This document shows positions 25,784 to 35,399 of a DNA stretch of 64,000 nucleotides, one piece after another (position 1 is the first letter of the stretch; every line of letters begins with the position of its first letter). The notes under the pieces are model-generated. The model did no database searches. It had not been told where the DNA came from and saw only the letters and a list, made by a program, of their open reading frames with translations. The DNA comes from Halorussus salinisoli (GTDB lineage: Archaea > Halobacteriota > Halobacteria > Halobacteriales > Haladaptataceae). Location: positions 620,001 through 684,000 of the forward strand of contig SZNP01000001.1 in assembly GCA_005239435.1 (NCBI GenBank), written 5' to 3'. A program made the translations under genes and the position numbers.

Positions 25784-26898
25784 GGCGATTCGTCCTCCTG
25801 GGCGAACGTTTCTGCGTTCGACGGTAGTTGGTCATATGGCGTCATATCGGTCCAGTCCAATGGGGGAGTCATCAGGGATGCAGCTGGGATATGTGCAACG
25901 CCAGCTAATTCATCAACAGTAAGCACCATTTCAGCGTCCATCAACTGGCGAGCGACTGCTGATTCAATAGCGTGTTCGATATCAGACCCACGGTGCTGTG
26001 TAATCTGGAAGCCTTGCCCGATCATAGAATCGAAGTACTGTTCGAATACTCGCGCGATCTCCCAGACCCGGTTCGTTGCAGCAAACCGTGATTCAGCACT
26101 CACGAGAACACGGATGTCTGTATGGAACGCATCGCTTCCACGCTGGGATTGCACAACTTCTGCCGCCCGACGCTCCGTCTTTGACGGGTCTACCTCGTAC
26201 GTACTCAACCAGCCTTTCACTTCGGGCGTCCGTAGGTACTCAGCGGCATCAGCGACGTTTCCCCCGAACCAGCCGCCGGTAGTCCAATTCCCCTTAGCGG
26301 GTTTGAACACGACTTGGACAAGTGCATCTACTTGACTAGCCGTATCAGGGCCGAGTATCTCCGTGATTAGTGGCCTAAATGGATCTATTTCAAATCCTTC
26401 GACGTCATGGCGCCGAATTGGGTAGAACAATTCACGTCCTAGCGACAGCGAAATCGCTGCGATATGCTGGCCGGACTCCAGCACAGGCAGTCGTGGTCTA
26501 CTACGGGTAACTTCTGCATCCCGGTACTGGCTTGTCAGTTGTCCCTCAACCCGGTCGGCCATGTGTTGTTCACCGGGAACATAGGCACATTCGACGGCAC
26601 CATCGTTCCCCCAGAGTTCGAACGCATGGGTTTGGCTTTGGTTGCGTTTGAGGAGGTCTGTCTGTACCACATGGAATGCAGGAAGTACCTCACGGCCATC
26701 GATAATCTCATTCTCATCGCTCCGTGGCCGTACCCGAATAACCGAACCTGCCGAATCCGCAGTGCCTTGCAGGAACTCAACTTCGTCCTCTGTAGGCACC
26801 CATGTCTCGGGGCCACCAGCAAGCCATTGCCGAACACCACCTGCTGTCTCACGCACTTGACTACCAACCTGCCGTACCCGAGGGAAGCGACCAGTCAT
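25780..26898 (-). CDS. T4SS-associated protein, N-terminal companion of the coupling ATPase
   Basis: 372 residues with no membrane segment and no P-loop. The middle looks like repeated beta-alpha units (VLPAFHVVQTDLLKRNQSQT, ISLSLGRELFYPIRRHDVEG, LVQVVFKPAKGNW). The C-terminus, MVLTVDELAGVAHIPAASLM then PPLDWT, resembles the (L/V)xxEELAxLxHxP segment that directly precedes the ATPase domain in single-chain TraM/HerA-like proteins of other prokaryotes. It overlaps the ATPase gene by four bases, so I read the two as a split version of one protein. Function is inferred from that. Confidence 0.6.
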   Translation of the reverse strand: MTGRFPRVRQVGSQVRETAGGVRQWLAGGPETWVPTEDEVEFLQGTADSAGSVIRVRPRSDENEIIDGREVLPAFHVVQTDLLKRNQSQTHAFELWGNDGAVECAYVPGEQHMADRVEGQLTSQYRDAEVTRSRPRLPVLESGQHIAAISLSLGRELFYPIRRHDVEGFEIDPFRPLITEILGPDTASQVDALVQVVFKPAKGNWTTGGWFGGNVADAAEYLRTPEVKGWLSTYEVDPSKTERRAAEVVQSQRGSDAFHTDIRVLVSAESRFAATNRVWEIARVFEQYFDSMIGQGFQITQHRGSDIEHAIESAVARQLMDAEMVLTVDELAGVAHIPAASLMTPPLDWTDMTPYDQLPSNAETFAQEDESP

Positions 26899-29189
26899 GA
26901 TTCACGACCTCCATTCTCGTCCTCAACGCTCTCACGAGCGGAACCCGAGTCGGACGAAGTGCTGTCTTGGCCTTGTCCTTCGGAGTCCTCTATATCGATA
27001 CCGCCGTCAGTTTCGGCAGGCGATGCTCCCCCAGGGAATGCTTGTCCACTAGGGCTCGTAGACTGATTCAGCTGTTCTTTGAACGCCTTGAGTTCTTCTT
27101 GACTTCCGTTAGTGCCGGGCAGGTCTGTGGATGACTGTTCTCGTGGGTTGAAGTCGATAACTTGCTGTTCTTTGTCCATCGCTTGGACTTCGATGCCACG
27201 CCATTCTCCGTCGACACCGACCAATGCTTCTGAGAAGCCTGCTTGTTCGCTCCCGGGAACAGCGTCCTGTACGTACCGCATTTGTGCGTAGTTCAGGCCG
27301 AACTCCTCAGCCCAGTCCTCGTCCATGCCGTCGAGTCGGTGGAACTGCTTGATTGCACACTGGTCGAGAATCGCCTCTGACTCCGCGTGCTGGAAGAACT
27401 CGTCGACAGTCTGGGTTACCAATCGAATGCTGAGGTCGTGATGGCGATGATGGCGGAACACCGTCTCGAGGAATGACAGATTCGACGCGTCCTGCATGAT
27501 ATACCGCGCCTCGTCAATGACGAAGACGACCTCTTTGTCGGTCTCCTTTGCCCGCTCATACACTAGCGAAATTAACAACTGCATGAGGAGACTCGTGCTG
27601 CCACCGACACTGCCTTCCTGTTGTCCGAGGTCGAGATAGATTGTCTTCTCGTCTCGGATATCGAATTCGGTGGGTTTGCCGAGGTTCGCATACCGACCGC
27701 CTTCCTCGAATGGCCGTAACTGGTCAATCAGCCACTTCGCGTCTTCACGGATCTTCTCGGCCTCTGCGGTCGAACGCACAACAAACGTCTCCGGATCATC
27801 GATCATGTCCTGCAGGACATCCATCACGTCGCGGATGGTCGGACTGTCGTTGCTATGTGTCCCGATATCCTCTGTGATGCCATTCCGTTCGTAGGCGTTC
27901 TCGAGTGCGACTTCCAATGTCGTCCGGCGATCACCCAACTCGACACCGCGCAACGCGAAATAGTTGGTCAAGAAACTCATCGCGTCATCGAGTTTCTCTT
28001 TGAACGGACTGGCGTCTTCACCCATTGACCGCTGAACCCGATCAGACGTCGGCTTGATTTCCAACGGATTGAGCCCCAGCGTCCCACCGATGGTAATTCG
28101 TTCAGCGCCGAGTGCCTCTGAGACACCAGTCCAATTATTCAATGGTTCAAGAACAATTCCGATGCGATCTTGACTCTGTTCAATCGACCGGATGAAGTTT
28201 TGTTTCGCGCCAAAGGACTTGCCAGACCCTGGATCGCCGACTGTGAACATCGCGTAGCCGTTCTCGCGAGCGAATGGGTCGATGACGACCGGACTTCGAG
28301 TATCCTTGTGAATTCCAAATTCGACGCCACCCTCTTCGATGATATTCGGAGTGTTCGGTGATGCGAGCAACGCACCGACTGCACCCCCGAGTGCGATCGA
28401 TTCACGCCCGAACACATTCGGGCCAATTGGTGCCGCCGACTGTAGCGCAAGATCTTGCTTACAGATGGCCGTCTTTGGTGTGAGGTTTGCTGGATCGTCG
28501 CGAAGTGCTCGGCGGACCTTACGGGCAGACTCCCTCAACTCAGCTTTCGTGTCCGCTCGAACCGTGACAAACATCCCCTGGTCGAACACGTTCTGCCCGC
28601 CTTCGACGGCTTTGTACGTCGCAGATACTTCGTCCGCCCGCTCCTGTAGATAGGCACCTCGGACGCTTTGTTCAAGGTCAGCGTCAACTTGCAGATCGTC
28701 AGCAGCATCCTGTAGTTCACGTCGAGCCTTCTGGCGGTTCTTCGGGTTAAGATGAACTGTTAAGTCGAACTCGACGTCAGTCATCTCGAAGAGGTCGCTT
28801 AGATACCCATCACTTGGATAGTCCGGATAGTCGACGATAGACATCGTTGTAGTCCATTGTTCGCCGACCAGAGCACTCCGGGTTTCCCACTTGATAGCTG
28901 TTGGAGCAACTGTATTTTGCTGTAACTCTCCGAGGTCATCCGGCACTGGTTGCTCACGGCCACGTTCCTCTTGGGCGGGTTCGTCGATGAATCTGGAGAA
29001 GTTAACCTGGTGTTCGCTATCGACAGTGGAACTGTACCAATTCCAGGCTTTTTTGAGACCGATGCTTACCGCGAGTACACCCGGTCCGTACAGCATCAAG
29101 CCCGCTGGCGAAACAACACGTGGCAGCGCTCGGGATAGCTCTGCCACTATCGAGAGGCCTACAACCAGGATAGTGAACCCAACACTCAT
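26895..29189 (-). CDS. VirB4-family T4SS ATPase
   Basis: 764 residues. A hydrophobic N-terminal segment (residues 5-45, two helices) anchors it, then comes the VirB4 N-terminal region (TTMSIVDYPDYPSDGYLSDL, a fold known from TrbE/VirB4). The ATPase domain has Walker A TVGDPGSGKS (318-325), Walker B EVVFVIDEARYIM (553-563) and a VTQTVDEF sensor. VirB4 powers assembly of the channel and pilus. The tail after about 690 is Gln/Ser/Gly-rich and disordered. It overlaps both neighbours by four bases. Confidence 0.88.
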   Translation of the reverse strand: MSVGFTILVVGLSIVAELSRALPRVVSPAGLMLYGPGVLAVSIGLKKAWNWYSSTVDSEHQVNFSRFIDEPAQEERGREQPVPDDLGELQQNTVAPTAIKWETRSALVGEQWTTTMSIVDYPDYPSDGYLSDLFEMTDVEFDLTVHLNPKNRQKARRELQDAADDLQVDADLEQSVRGAYLQERADEVSATYKAVEGGQNVFDQGMFVTVRADTKAELRESARKVRRALRDDPANLTPKTAICKQDLALQSAAPIGPNVFGRESIALGGAVGALLASPNTPNIIEEGGVEFGIHKDTRSPVVIDPFARENGYAMFTVGDPGSGKSFGAKQNFIRSIEQSQDRIGIVLEPLNNWTGVSEALGAERITIGGTLGLNPLEIKPTSDRVQRSMGEDASPFKEKLDDAMSFLTNYFALRGVELGDRRTTLEVALENAYERNGITEDIGTHSNDSPTIRDVMDVLQDMIDDPETFVVRSTAEAEKIREDAKWLIDQLRPFEEGGRYANLGKPTEFDIRDEKTIYLDLGQQEGSVGGSTSLLMQLLISLVYERAKETDKEVVFVIDEARYIMQDASNLSFLETVFRHHRHHDLSIRLVTQTVDEFFQHAESEAILDQCAIKQFHRLDGMDEDWAEEFGLNYAQMRYVQDAVPGSEQAGFSEALVGVDGEWRGIEVQAMDKEQQVIDFNPREQSSTDLPGTNGSQEELKAFKEQLNQSTSPSGQAFPGGASPAETDGGIDIEDSEGQGQDSTSSDSGSARESVEDENGGRES

Positions 29190-30304
29190 TCTACATCACC
29201 TCCGCGTTGGGAGTGTCCTACTGCATGTTGCTGTCGGACAACCTCCTGGTTATCTCCGTAGTCGTGCTCCTCACCATTCCAGAAGTCCATCATCAGAACA
29301 AACAGTTCGACTGTACTGAGTCGACGAGCCGACCACCCCGGAATATTCTGAATAAGTTCACTCCGGACAGTCATCACTCGGTCGTCCAACTTCTCGAACA
29401 TCTTCGCTCGGAATTCCGTCTCTGAAAGGGATTCACGTCTGGTGACGAACGGATTGAATAGAAATCCGATTACGGGAAGGGTGGTCAGTTTTTCCGCTGG
29501 CGTGTGCTCGTCAGTATATCGATTGAACACCTCGAGTCGATTGACCTCAACGCCGATGAAATACCGGACCTGTTGGGTCCCGCGATCGCGCATCTCCGCT
29601 GGCCGTTTTGCCCGGTATTCCTCTAACAACTCAGTGAATACTGGGTTTTGCTGTACGTCCTCGTCGGTAAGTCGGTCATCAATTTGACCTACCAATTTCT
29701 CTACTGGAAATGAATGGGTGGTAGCGTGGAATTTCAGTTTGAAATCTAGTTCCTTGTTTGCGAACTCTTGGGCTGTCTCCTGTACGTGCGCCCAATTATC
29801 AGACATCGAAAAATCCATGTTTGCAGGCTCGATCTCGACGAATGCCTCCATCGCACCGTCGGGCCGCTGGATTGCACCTACGCCAGACCACGCCCGCTTG
29901 ATATTCGTCAAATCCTGTGTTCGTTCATCAGGCTGGAACGCTGTAGAACTACGAATCCGGTTCTGCCGTTCAGCCTCCTGATACTGTGAAGACTCAACGC
30001 CAGACACTCCGTTGTCTGTTACTTGGGGGCGTTTCAGGTATCGGCAGGCATCTTTCAGCCATCCCCATGCCGTGAGGTGAGTTGGCGTTGTGTATACAAT
30101 CCCAACACCAACACCGAGGCCCACTGCAACGAGTGGAAGGACAAACGAGTTAAGTCCGAGAAATCCAGCTATCAGTAATCCTCCAATTGGAAATCCGATG
30201 AGGACGCCAATATCGCCCTCCTCAATATTGAGGAAGGGAATCCGATTCTCCTCGCCAAACTGGTCCATAATCCGTCGTGAAGCAGATTCTCTATCGATTG
30301 TCAT
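29186..30304 (-). CDS. PrgI/VirB3-like membrane protein of the T4SS
   Basis: 372 residues starting at the ATG complementary to 30302-30304 (an extended frame upstream lies in the next gene). FLNIEEGDIGVLIGFPIGGL and a second hydrophobic helix (VLPLVAVGLGVGVGIVYTT) followed by WGWLKDACRYLKRPQ match the PrgI-like layout: two close membrane helices and a YL(K/R)RP exit. The soluble remainder (ANMDFSMSDNWAHVQETAQE, VRYFIGVEV) resembles the first part of VirB4 proteins. It likely sits at the inner face of the channel with VirB4, encoded next to it. Confidence 0.65.
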   Translation of the reverse strand: MTIDRESASRRIMDQFGEENRIPFLNIEEGDIGVLIGFPIGGLLIAGFLGLNSFVLPLVAVGLGVGVGIVYTTPTHLTAWGWLKDACRYLKRPQVTDNGVSGVESSQYQEAERQNRIRSSTAFQPDERTQDLTNIKRAWSGVGAIQRPDGAMEAFVEIEPANMDFSMSDNWAHVQETAQEFANKELDFKLKFHATTHSFPVEKLVGQIDDRLTDEDVQQNPVFTELLEEYRAKRPAEMRDRGTQQVRYFIGVEVNRLEVFNRYTDEHTPAEKLTTLPVIGFLFNPFVTRRESLSETEFRAKMFEKLDDRVMTVRSELIQNIPGWSARRLSTVELFVLMMDFWNGEEHDYGDNQEVVRQQHAVGHSQRGGDVE

Positions 30305-30305
30305 C

Positions 30306-31391
30306 TTAATAGTATCCTGGATCGTTCTCCGTGCGTCGATACTTCGGGGCGCCATGGTCCTGTTCACCATCGCTAGATTCAGTTTCAAACCGCGACTGTA
30401 CTCGTGAGAAACCAACCTGGCGTGCCGCTGCTTTCGGGCCATGGTGGGCAGCCGTCCGGGCGACTGCCGGGCCAGCAGCATACGCTCCCGCCACAACTGT
30501 TCCTGCAGTCAACGCAGCCCCAGATGTAGTCTGCATGATTTTGGCAGCAGCTGGGTTCGCATATTTGAACAGTCGCCACGTGATGAACAACGCTAACAGT
30601 GGCAACGATACTGCAACGAGATACTGCAGAAAGGCACTGCCCGGCGCCAGCGCCGATTCACCGGTATAGAGCAAATCGTATCCCTTAAACAGTATTGCTG
30701 CTGGAAGCGGCATCACTGCCAACGGTACAAATCTCTTGCAGACTGCTTTGGCGATATCCGAGACAACTGGGAGATTCCCGAACGCGATTGCAACGCCAAG
30801 TGGCATCCCGTACATGTAGATGTAGAGGAGAACACGGCGAATGTAGAAGAGGGCCTCAAGCAGCCACATACTGAGCCCACCGAGTGTGGACATTGCGAGT
30901 GTCAACCCGGGGTTCTCAAGGCTAGCTTGGAGAAATATCTGCATTGCATCAACCAGCCCCCCAAACTGTGGCATCAACGCAAGCGTGACTCCATCAATCA
31001 AGTATAAACACAACGTTCCGACCCAATACCACGTGACAATTAGGAACGCGCCAGTCCAGGCATTCTTCCGTGTTTTCCGTGCCTGATACCCACTACTGAA
31101 ATTGAAGATACGGAGTGTATGGCGGCCCTGCACGCAGATTAGCAGGAGGGACAACGCAAACAGCATAATCTCACCACCAACAAGACTGTGATAGATTTGA
31201 ACCCAAGGCTGATTCTCTGGCATACCGAACACCACATTCCCGTTTTCAGGATGCGGTGTCGGTGTCCCAAACATTGCTTCAGTAAAGGCAGCGTATCCGT
31301 CTCGGAGCCCAGCTTCAAACCAGCCGATAACCTCGTTGATGATATCTCTGAACCACTTCTTCCCAGCATCAACAATTGGTATGTCAGGCAT
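30306..31391 (-). CDS. VirB6/TrbL-like polytopic channel protein
   Basis: 361 residues with about six hydrophobic helices between residues 70 and 290 (GGEIMLFALSLLLICVQ; GAFLIVTWYWVGTLCLYL; LEALFYIRRVLLYIYMYGMP; YLVAVSLPLLALFI) after an amphipathic N-terminus, and a charged cytoplasmic tail. Size, topology and position between the PrgI-like gene and the secreted protein fit the VirB6/TrbL translocation channel subunit. Sequence identity with known VirB6 cannot be judged by eye. Confidence 0.6.
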   Translation of the reverse strand: MPDIPIVDAGKKWFRDIINEVIGWFEAGLRDGYAAFTEAMFGTPTPHPENGNVVFGMPENQPWVQIYHSLVGGEIMLFALSLLLICVQGRHTLRIFNFSSGYQARKTRKNAWTGAFLIVTWYWVGTLCLYLIDGVTLALMPQFGGLVDAMQIFLQASLENPGLTLAMSTLGGLSMWLLEALFYIRRVLLYIYMYGMPLGVAIAFGNLPVVSDIAKAVCKRFVPLAVMPLPAAILFKGYDLLYTGESALAPGSAFLQYLVAVSLPLLALFITWRLFKYANPAAAKIMQTTSGAALTAGTVVAGAYAAGPAVARTAAHHGPKAAARQVGFSRVQSRFETESSDGEQDHGAPKYRRTENDPGYY

Positions 31392-31394
31392 TTC

Positions 31395-33074
31395 TCAGCG
31401 TCCTCCCGTATCGTTGAACGTGAATAGTGAACCGAGTTGCAATCCGAGATATATCGCTACCAGAAACGGCGTGAACTGCCAGCCAACCTCAACCAGCAAC
31501 GCGAGCCATCCATCGAACGAGAGCAACGGGTGATACTGAACTGTCGCACGATCGCCGACGTAGGCTGGATCCTGACTCAACCACGACTCTGGATGATACT
31601 GTGCCGTATACGACCCATATTCGGTAACGGTCGTAATCGCTACGCCAGAGTGATTCGTCCGAACACGCTCACCAGCAACGCTAATATAGCCATTGCGCTC
31701 GTTATCGACGATAGCTGCCCTCCGTGAATCGCTATCAAGTCCAATCGGTTCGCCAGTCTTCTCATCTCGTAGCTCAATTCGTACAGTCGCCTGTGAACCG
31801 TTCGTTGCTAAAACAGTCATTGTGAGATTGCTTCGCCGGATCTGTCGCTTCGATTCCGTATCCGGCTCCCTAATCGTCGAATTCACTCCGCGAACGATAC
31901 CTCGGACTGTGACATTATGATTCTCGATTGTGTGGTGGCGAACTGCTACTCCGTGTGAAGGGGTATACGGCTGATCGACAACACCGACATGGACGTTCTC
32001 GCCGATTGTTTCCGCTGGTGATGGCCGTTCGCTGCCCCAGACAGTGGAGATATCTGGACCGGTCCGAACGGGTCTCGCCTGCGGACCAAGAACAGACGGG
32101 AACGCGTGTACGTAGACCGGAATTGCGTCCGATTCCACGACGTCTGTTCCGTGTTCAGTCGATTGAATGAGTGACTCCCATCGAGTATCTCTTGCCGTGT
32201 AGAATCGCCACACGCCTCGAACGTTCGCTGTCCCATCCGACGATAACTGATATGACTGCCAAGGGCGGTTCTGGTAGATTGCGACACCGACATCCCCATT
32301 CGGGTACGTGGAATGGCTGGCAAACACTTGCAGGTCATAGACGTTGACTGGGACACTATCCGAGACAACAACTGTATCAGTCACAGACTCTCGGAGACCA
32401 GTTTGGGTTCCAGACGGAGGTCGCTGGAACGTCACTTCGATTTCTGCCTCAATCGTCACCGTCGATGTTGAACTCTCGAGCCCAGCATAGTCGAAGGCCG
32501 GCATTTGCGTGCCGTCTGTTCGAGCTATGACCTCCCCGTCCTGTTTAAGACGGACCTCAGTCACCTGATCGTCTATCTTCGTCCAGTTCTGACCAGCAGG
32601 TTCAGAAACACGATAGTCCACAACTCCCAGTACACGACCATCTGGAGCGATATAGAGGGGTGTTTCTCCAGATTGGAGATGCCCTCGTGTAGAGGGCTGC
32701 ACCACGAAGATGGTGCTGTGGGCATCTTTGATCAGCGTAGAGTTCGTGAGGTCGGCATATCCGGGATGAACAGAGGTGTTGTCTCCTCCCGGTTCGAAGT
32801 CTCTGTAGTCGTTCCGTGTCCAAGTTCCAGCAGTCGAAGGCGGCCGTTTGTACGTGATATCGGTGTGCGCTGCAAGCTGCTGTATAGCTGTTTTATCCGT
32901 GGCGTTGACGCCGGTGTTTCCGTTGTCCGTATCTCGCGACCAAAGGGCTGCAGATTCGTTCTCAGAGAGCCCGTTGTCCTCGGGTTCTAACGGCGGGCGT
33001 ACTGCAATTCCCCCACCGACGAGTAGACCCACGATCAAGAGTACAACCGCTAAACCCGATAGAGGGTGACGCAT
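31395..33074 (-). CDS. Large secreted protein of the T4SS operon, C-terminally anchored
   Basis: 559 residues. The N-terminal helix (LSGLAVVLLIVGLLVGGGIA) acts as signal or anchor; about 480 extracellular, beta-rich, Asp/Thr-rich residues with several Asn-X-Ser/Thr sites follow, and a C-terminal membrane helix (WQFTPFLVAIYLGLQLGSLF). It lies between the pilin-like and VirB6-like genes with three-base gaps, so it probably forms the outside-facing part of the apparatus or a receptor. No named domain recognised. Confidence 0.6.
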   Translation of the reverse strand: MRHPLSGLAVVLLIVGLLVGGGIAVRPPLEPEDNGLSENESAALWSRDTDNGNTGVNATDKTAIQQLAAHTDITYKRPPSTAGTWTRNDYRDFEPGGDNTSVHPGYADLTNSTLIKDAHSTIFVVQPSTRGHLQSGETPLYIAPDGRVLGVVDYRVSEPAGQNWTKIDDQVTEVRLKQDGEVIARTDGTQMPAFDYAGLESSTSTVTIEAEIEVTFQRPPSGTQTGLRESVTDTVVVSDSVPVNVYDLQVFASHSTYPNGDVGVAIYQNRPWQSYQLSSDGTANVRGVWRFYTARDTRWESLIQSTEHGTDVVESDAIPVYVHAFPSVLGPQARPVRTGPDISTVWGSERPSPAETIGENVHVGVVDQPYTPSHGVAVRHHTIENHNVTVRGIVRGVNSTIREPDTESKRQIRRSNLTMTVLATNGSQATVRIELRDEKTGEPIGLDSDSRRAAIVDNERNGYISVAGERVRTNHSGVAITTVTEYGSYTAQYHPESWLSQDPAYVGDRATVQYHPLLSFDGWLALLVEVGWQFTPFLVAIYLGLQLGSLFTFNDTGGR

Positions 33075-33098
33075 ACTATGTTGTTCTCTATTGGTCGT

Positions 33099-33548
33099 CT
33101 ACCAGGGGCTGAGGTTGACACAGTCGGCAAGTGGAAGTCCCATTAACGGGCCAGCGACACTGTAGAGCGGTCCGAGGACGATGAGAATGACTCCGGATTT
33201 GAGTGCACTGCGTTTGTGCTGTTTCAGTCCCTTCTTTTGGTCTGGGTTTGGCATAAACATCTCACCGAGGGAGTCCGCCTGCCAGATAACGACAAGACCC
33301 ATGATACCGAGTCCAGTCGTGATTTGGAAGAATCCCTCAATCATCCCAGGGAGTTTCTCAGATTGACAGATTGCGCTTTGCTCGCTACTCTGCTGAGCGA
33401 GCGCCGGATCAACGAGTAATATACTCACTAGGACAACTGCTAACCCAGCACCTCGACTAGCGCGTTGCCAATCTAATTGGTGGACTGTTTTACGTAGAGT
33501 ACGATACTGTGTCTGGATTCTCGAAGTGAGAGCACTAACTGTGAACAT
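33099..33548 (-). CDS. VirB2/TrbC-like pilin candidate
   Basis: 149 residues: a basic N-terminus, a hydrophobic stretch (AGLAVVLVSILLVDPALA) with a cleavage site after ALA, then a short mature protein with two membrane helices (GFFQITTGLGIMGLVVIWQA and KSGVILIVLGPLYSVAGPLM) joined by a basic loop (KKGLKQHKRSALK), and two cysteines. This is the architecture of conjugative pilins. First gene of the seven-gene minus-strand operon. Confidence 0.65.
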   Translation of the reverse strand: MFTVSALTSRIQTQYRTLRKTVHQLDWQRASRGAGLAVVLVSILLVDPALAQQSSEQSAICQSEKLPGMIEGFFQITTGLGIMGLVVIWQADSLGEMFMPNPDQKKGLKQHKRSALKSGVILIVLGPLYSVAGPLMGLPLADCVNLSPW

Positions 33549-33880
33549 CTTCTGTAAGCGTTGTTTTGCAGATTTGTTTCGTGTTGGTTGCTCGTATTGT
33601 GTCGAAATACAGGTCCAAGACTACCAGATTCCTCTACAAAGCTGTCTACCATTGAGTCGTTCAGACTCTCTTTCATGGGCTCTACTTTGTGGAGGGCCGA
33701 TGGAGGGACCTGCACGCACCTCACCAACGCCAGAGCCATCAAATAAATCTATTCAATCACATTGAAAAACATTTCAAGAGCTAACATCTTGGTTGCAAAA
33801 CTATGATTGAGACCAGTTAAACCAACAAAAAGAGTGAGCATGAAGTGGCAAGCCAGCCATTCTATCTCATAGAGGAAAAT
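33549..33880. other. Upstream region of the T4SS operon
   Basis: About 330 AT-rich bases that must hold the operon promoter. I see no clear palindrome. Frames on both strands here are short and unsupported. Confidence 0.3.
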
Positions 33881-33930
33881 ACAGGCGGGACAGGCCGAAT
33901 ACCTCGGGACTTGACCCCGAGGTGGCTCAA
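33881..33930. mobile_element. Minimal IS remnant: fused left and right ends
   Basis: ACAGGCGGGA (33881) equals the left-end start of the elements at 5770 and 17446. Only ten bases later comes the right-end stem CCTCGGG-ACTTGA-CCCCGAGG (33902-33922), like that at 17916-17936. All internal sequence is gone. Confidence 0.5.
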
Positions 33931-34020
33931 CGAAGATTAGCAGTCAAACGGTGAATAAGTTGAACTAGAGTAACTTGGTTCAGATACCCAGACTCTAATT
34001 CAAAATACTAAGATGCTTTT

Positions 34021-35328
34021 TTAGTCGTCGCTTGCCACTTCAGTTGGGGTGTCGGTGGACGTCCAAACCGTTTTTGCGCGGTCGATTCGGTCGTTCCAGT
34101 CGGCAACGAGTGTCGTGACTGCGAGGTCGCCGGTCACGTTGTTCATGGTACGGAGTCGGTCGAGGATGGGGTCAACGCCTGCTACCATACCGACGACCTC
34201 GAGCGGTAGTCCAAGTTGGGTGAGGACGAGCGTTAGCATGATCAGTCCGCTTCCCGGAACACCGGCAGTGCCGACACTTGCGAGGAGCGCAGTCACGATG
34301 ACGGTCACCTGTTCTCCGAGCGTGAGCGTCTGCCCGACGAGGTTGGCCGCGAATATCGCGGCAACGCCTTGGTACATCGCGGTCCCGTCCATGTTGATCG
34401 TCGCTCCGAGCGGGAGTGAGAAGCTGTACACTTCCTCGTCAACCCCGAAGTTCTCCTCGGCGTCGTTCATCGTGACCGGCAGCGTTCCGCTGCTAGAGCG
34501 GATGCTCAGTGCCGTTATCATCGCTTCTTTGGCCCCTTTCAGGAAGTCGATTGGGGATTCACGGAGGAGTCCCCACTGGATGACGAGAAGGTAGGTGAAG
34601 CCGATGTGGAGGCCGACCGCGAGCGCAACCGCACCGATGAGTTTTGCGAACGGCACGATCGCGTCGACGCCTGCCTCCCCGAACGTCGCCGCCATCAATG
34701 CGAACACGCCAATCACGCCGTACTCCATTACGCCCCAGACGATTTTGAACATCGCCTCTGCACCGGTTTCGGCGATTTCAAACATTGTCTGGACCCCTTC
34801 GTGGATAGTCGTCCCAGGCTCGTACTCGTCTTGCAACAGAGCCAGCGAAAGTCCGAATGCGATGGTGAAGAAAATCGTCGGAAGTACGTTCCCCTCAGCC
34901 ATCGCCCCGACCGGATTCGTCGGGACGATGTTCATGAAGACCTCAAGCATGTCCGGTGCTTGCTTGGTCTGAACGCTGGTGTCGGCTAACTCGAGACCGA
35001 TACCAGGGTTGATTAGATTCCCGACGAGTAGCCCGATGGAGATGGCTACTGCGGTTGTAGCAAGATAAAGCAGTATTACTTGGCCACCGATTTTCCCGAT
35101 ACTCGACGGAGAGAGCCGTCGGGCGCCCATGAGCAGGGTAAAGAAGACGATGGGGATGATGATCATCTTGAGAAGACGAACGAAGAGCGTACCGAGAGGC
35201 TCAAGCCGTGTCGCTGGTTCTCCGATTGCAAGTCCCAGAAGCGATCCAAGGACAAAAGCAATCCCGATGCGATAGATTATCGCTACTGAGCGATATCGAT
35301 TCCATAGTTGGCGCGTAGCACTCGCCAT
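34021..35328 (-). CDS. Dicarboxylate/amino acid:cation symporter (DAACS, GltPh type)
   Basis: About 435 residues of the GltP/GltPh family, sodium- or proton-coupled uptake of glutamate, aspartate or C4-dicarboxylates. Seen: LLKMIIIPIVFFTLLMGA, IRSSSGTLPVTM (serine-rich HP1 tip), INMDGTAMYQGVAAIF (the NMDGT ion and substrate motif), ASVGTAGVPGSGLIML (HP2) and DRLRTMNNVTGDL. The internal ATG giving MASATRQ is chosen: TTTATA lies about 27 bases upstream of it, which suits a leaderless transcript. Monocistronic. Confidence 0.92.
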   Translation of the reverse strand: MASATRQLWNRYRSVAIIYRIGIAFVLGSLLGLAIGEPATRLEPLGTLFVRLLKMIIIPIVFFTLLMGARRLSPSSIGKIGGQVILLYLATTAVAISIGLLVGNLINPGIGLELADTSVQTKQAPDMLEVFMNIVPTNPVGAMAEGNVLPTIFFTIAFGLSLALLQDEYEPGTTIHEGVQTMFEIAETGAEAMFKIVWGVMEYGVIGVFALMAATFGEAGVDAIVPFAKLIGAVALAVGLHIGFTYLLVIQWGLLRESPIDFLKGAKEAMITALSIRSSSGTLPVTMNDAEENFGVDEEVYSFSLPLGATINMDGTAMYQGVAAIFAANLVGQTLTLGEQVTVIVTALLASVGTAGVPGSGLIMLTLVLTQLGLPLEVVGMVAGVDPILDRLRTMNNVTGDLAVTTLVADWNDRIDRAKTVWTSTDTPTEVASDD

Positions 35329-35399
35329 GAGATGCCATTCCAAATCGCGAGCTATAAATATAACGCTACAACATAATTCTTTGATTAATTATTACGTTT

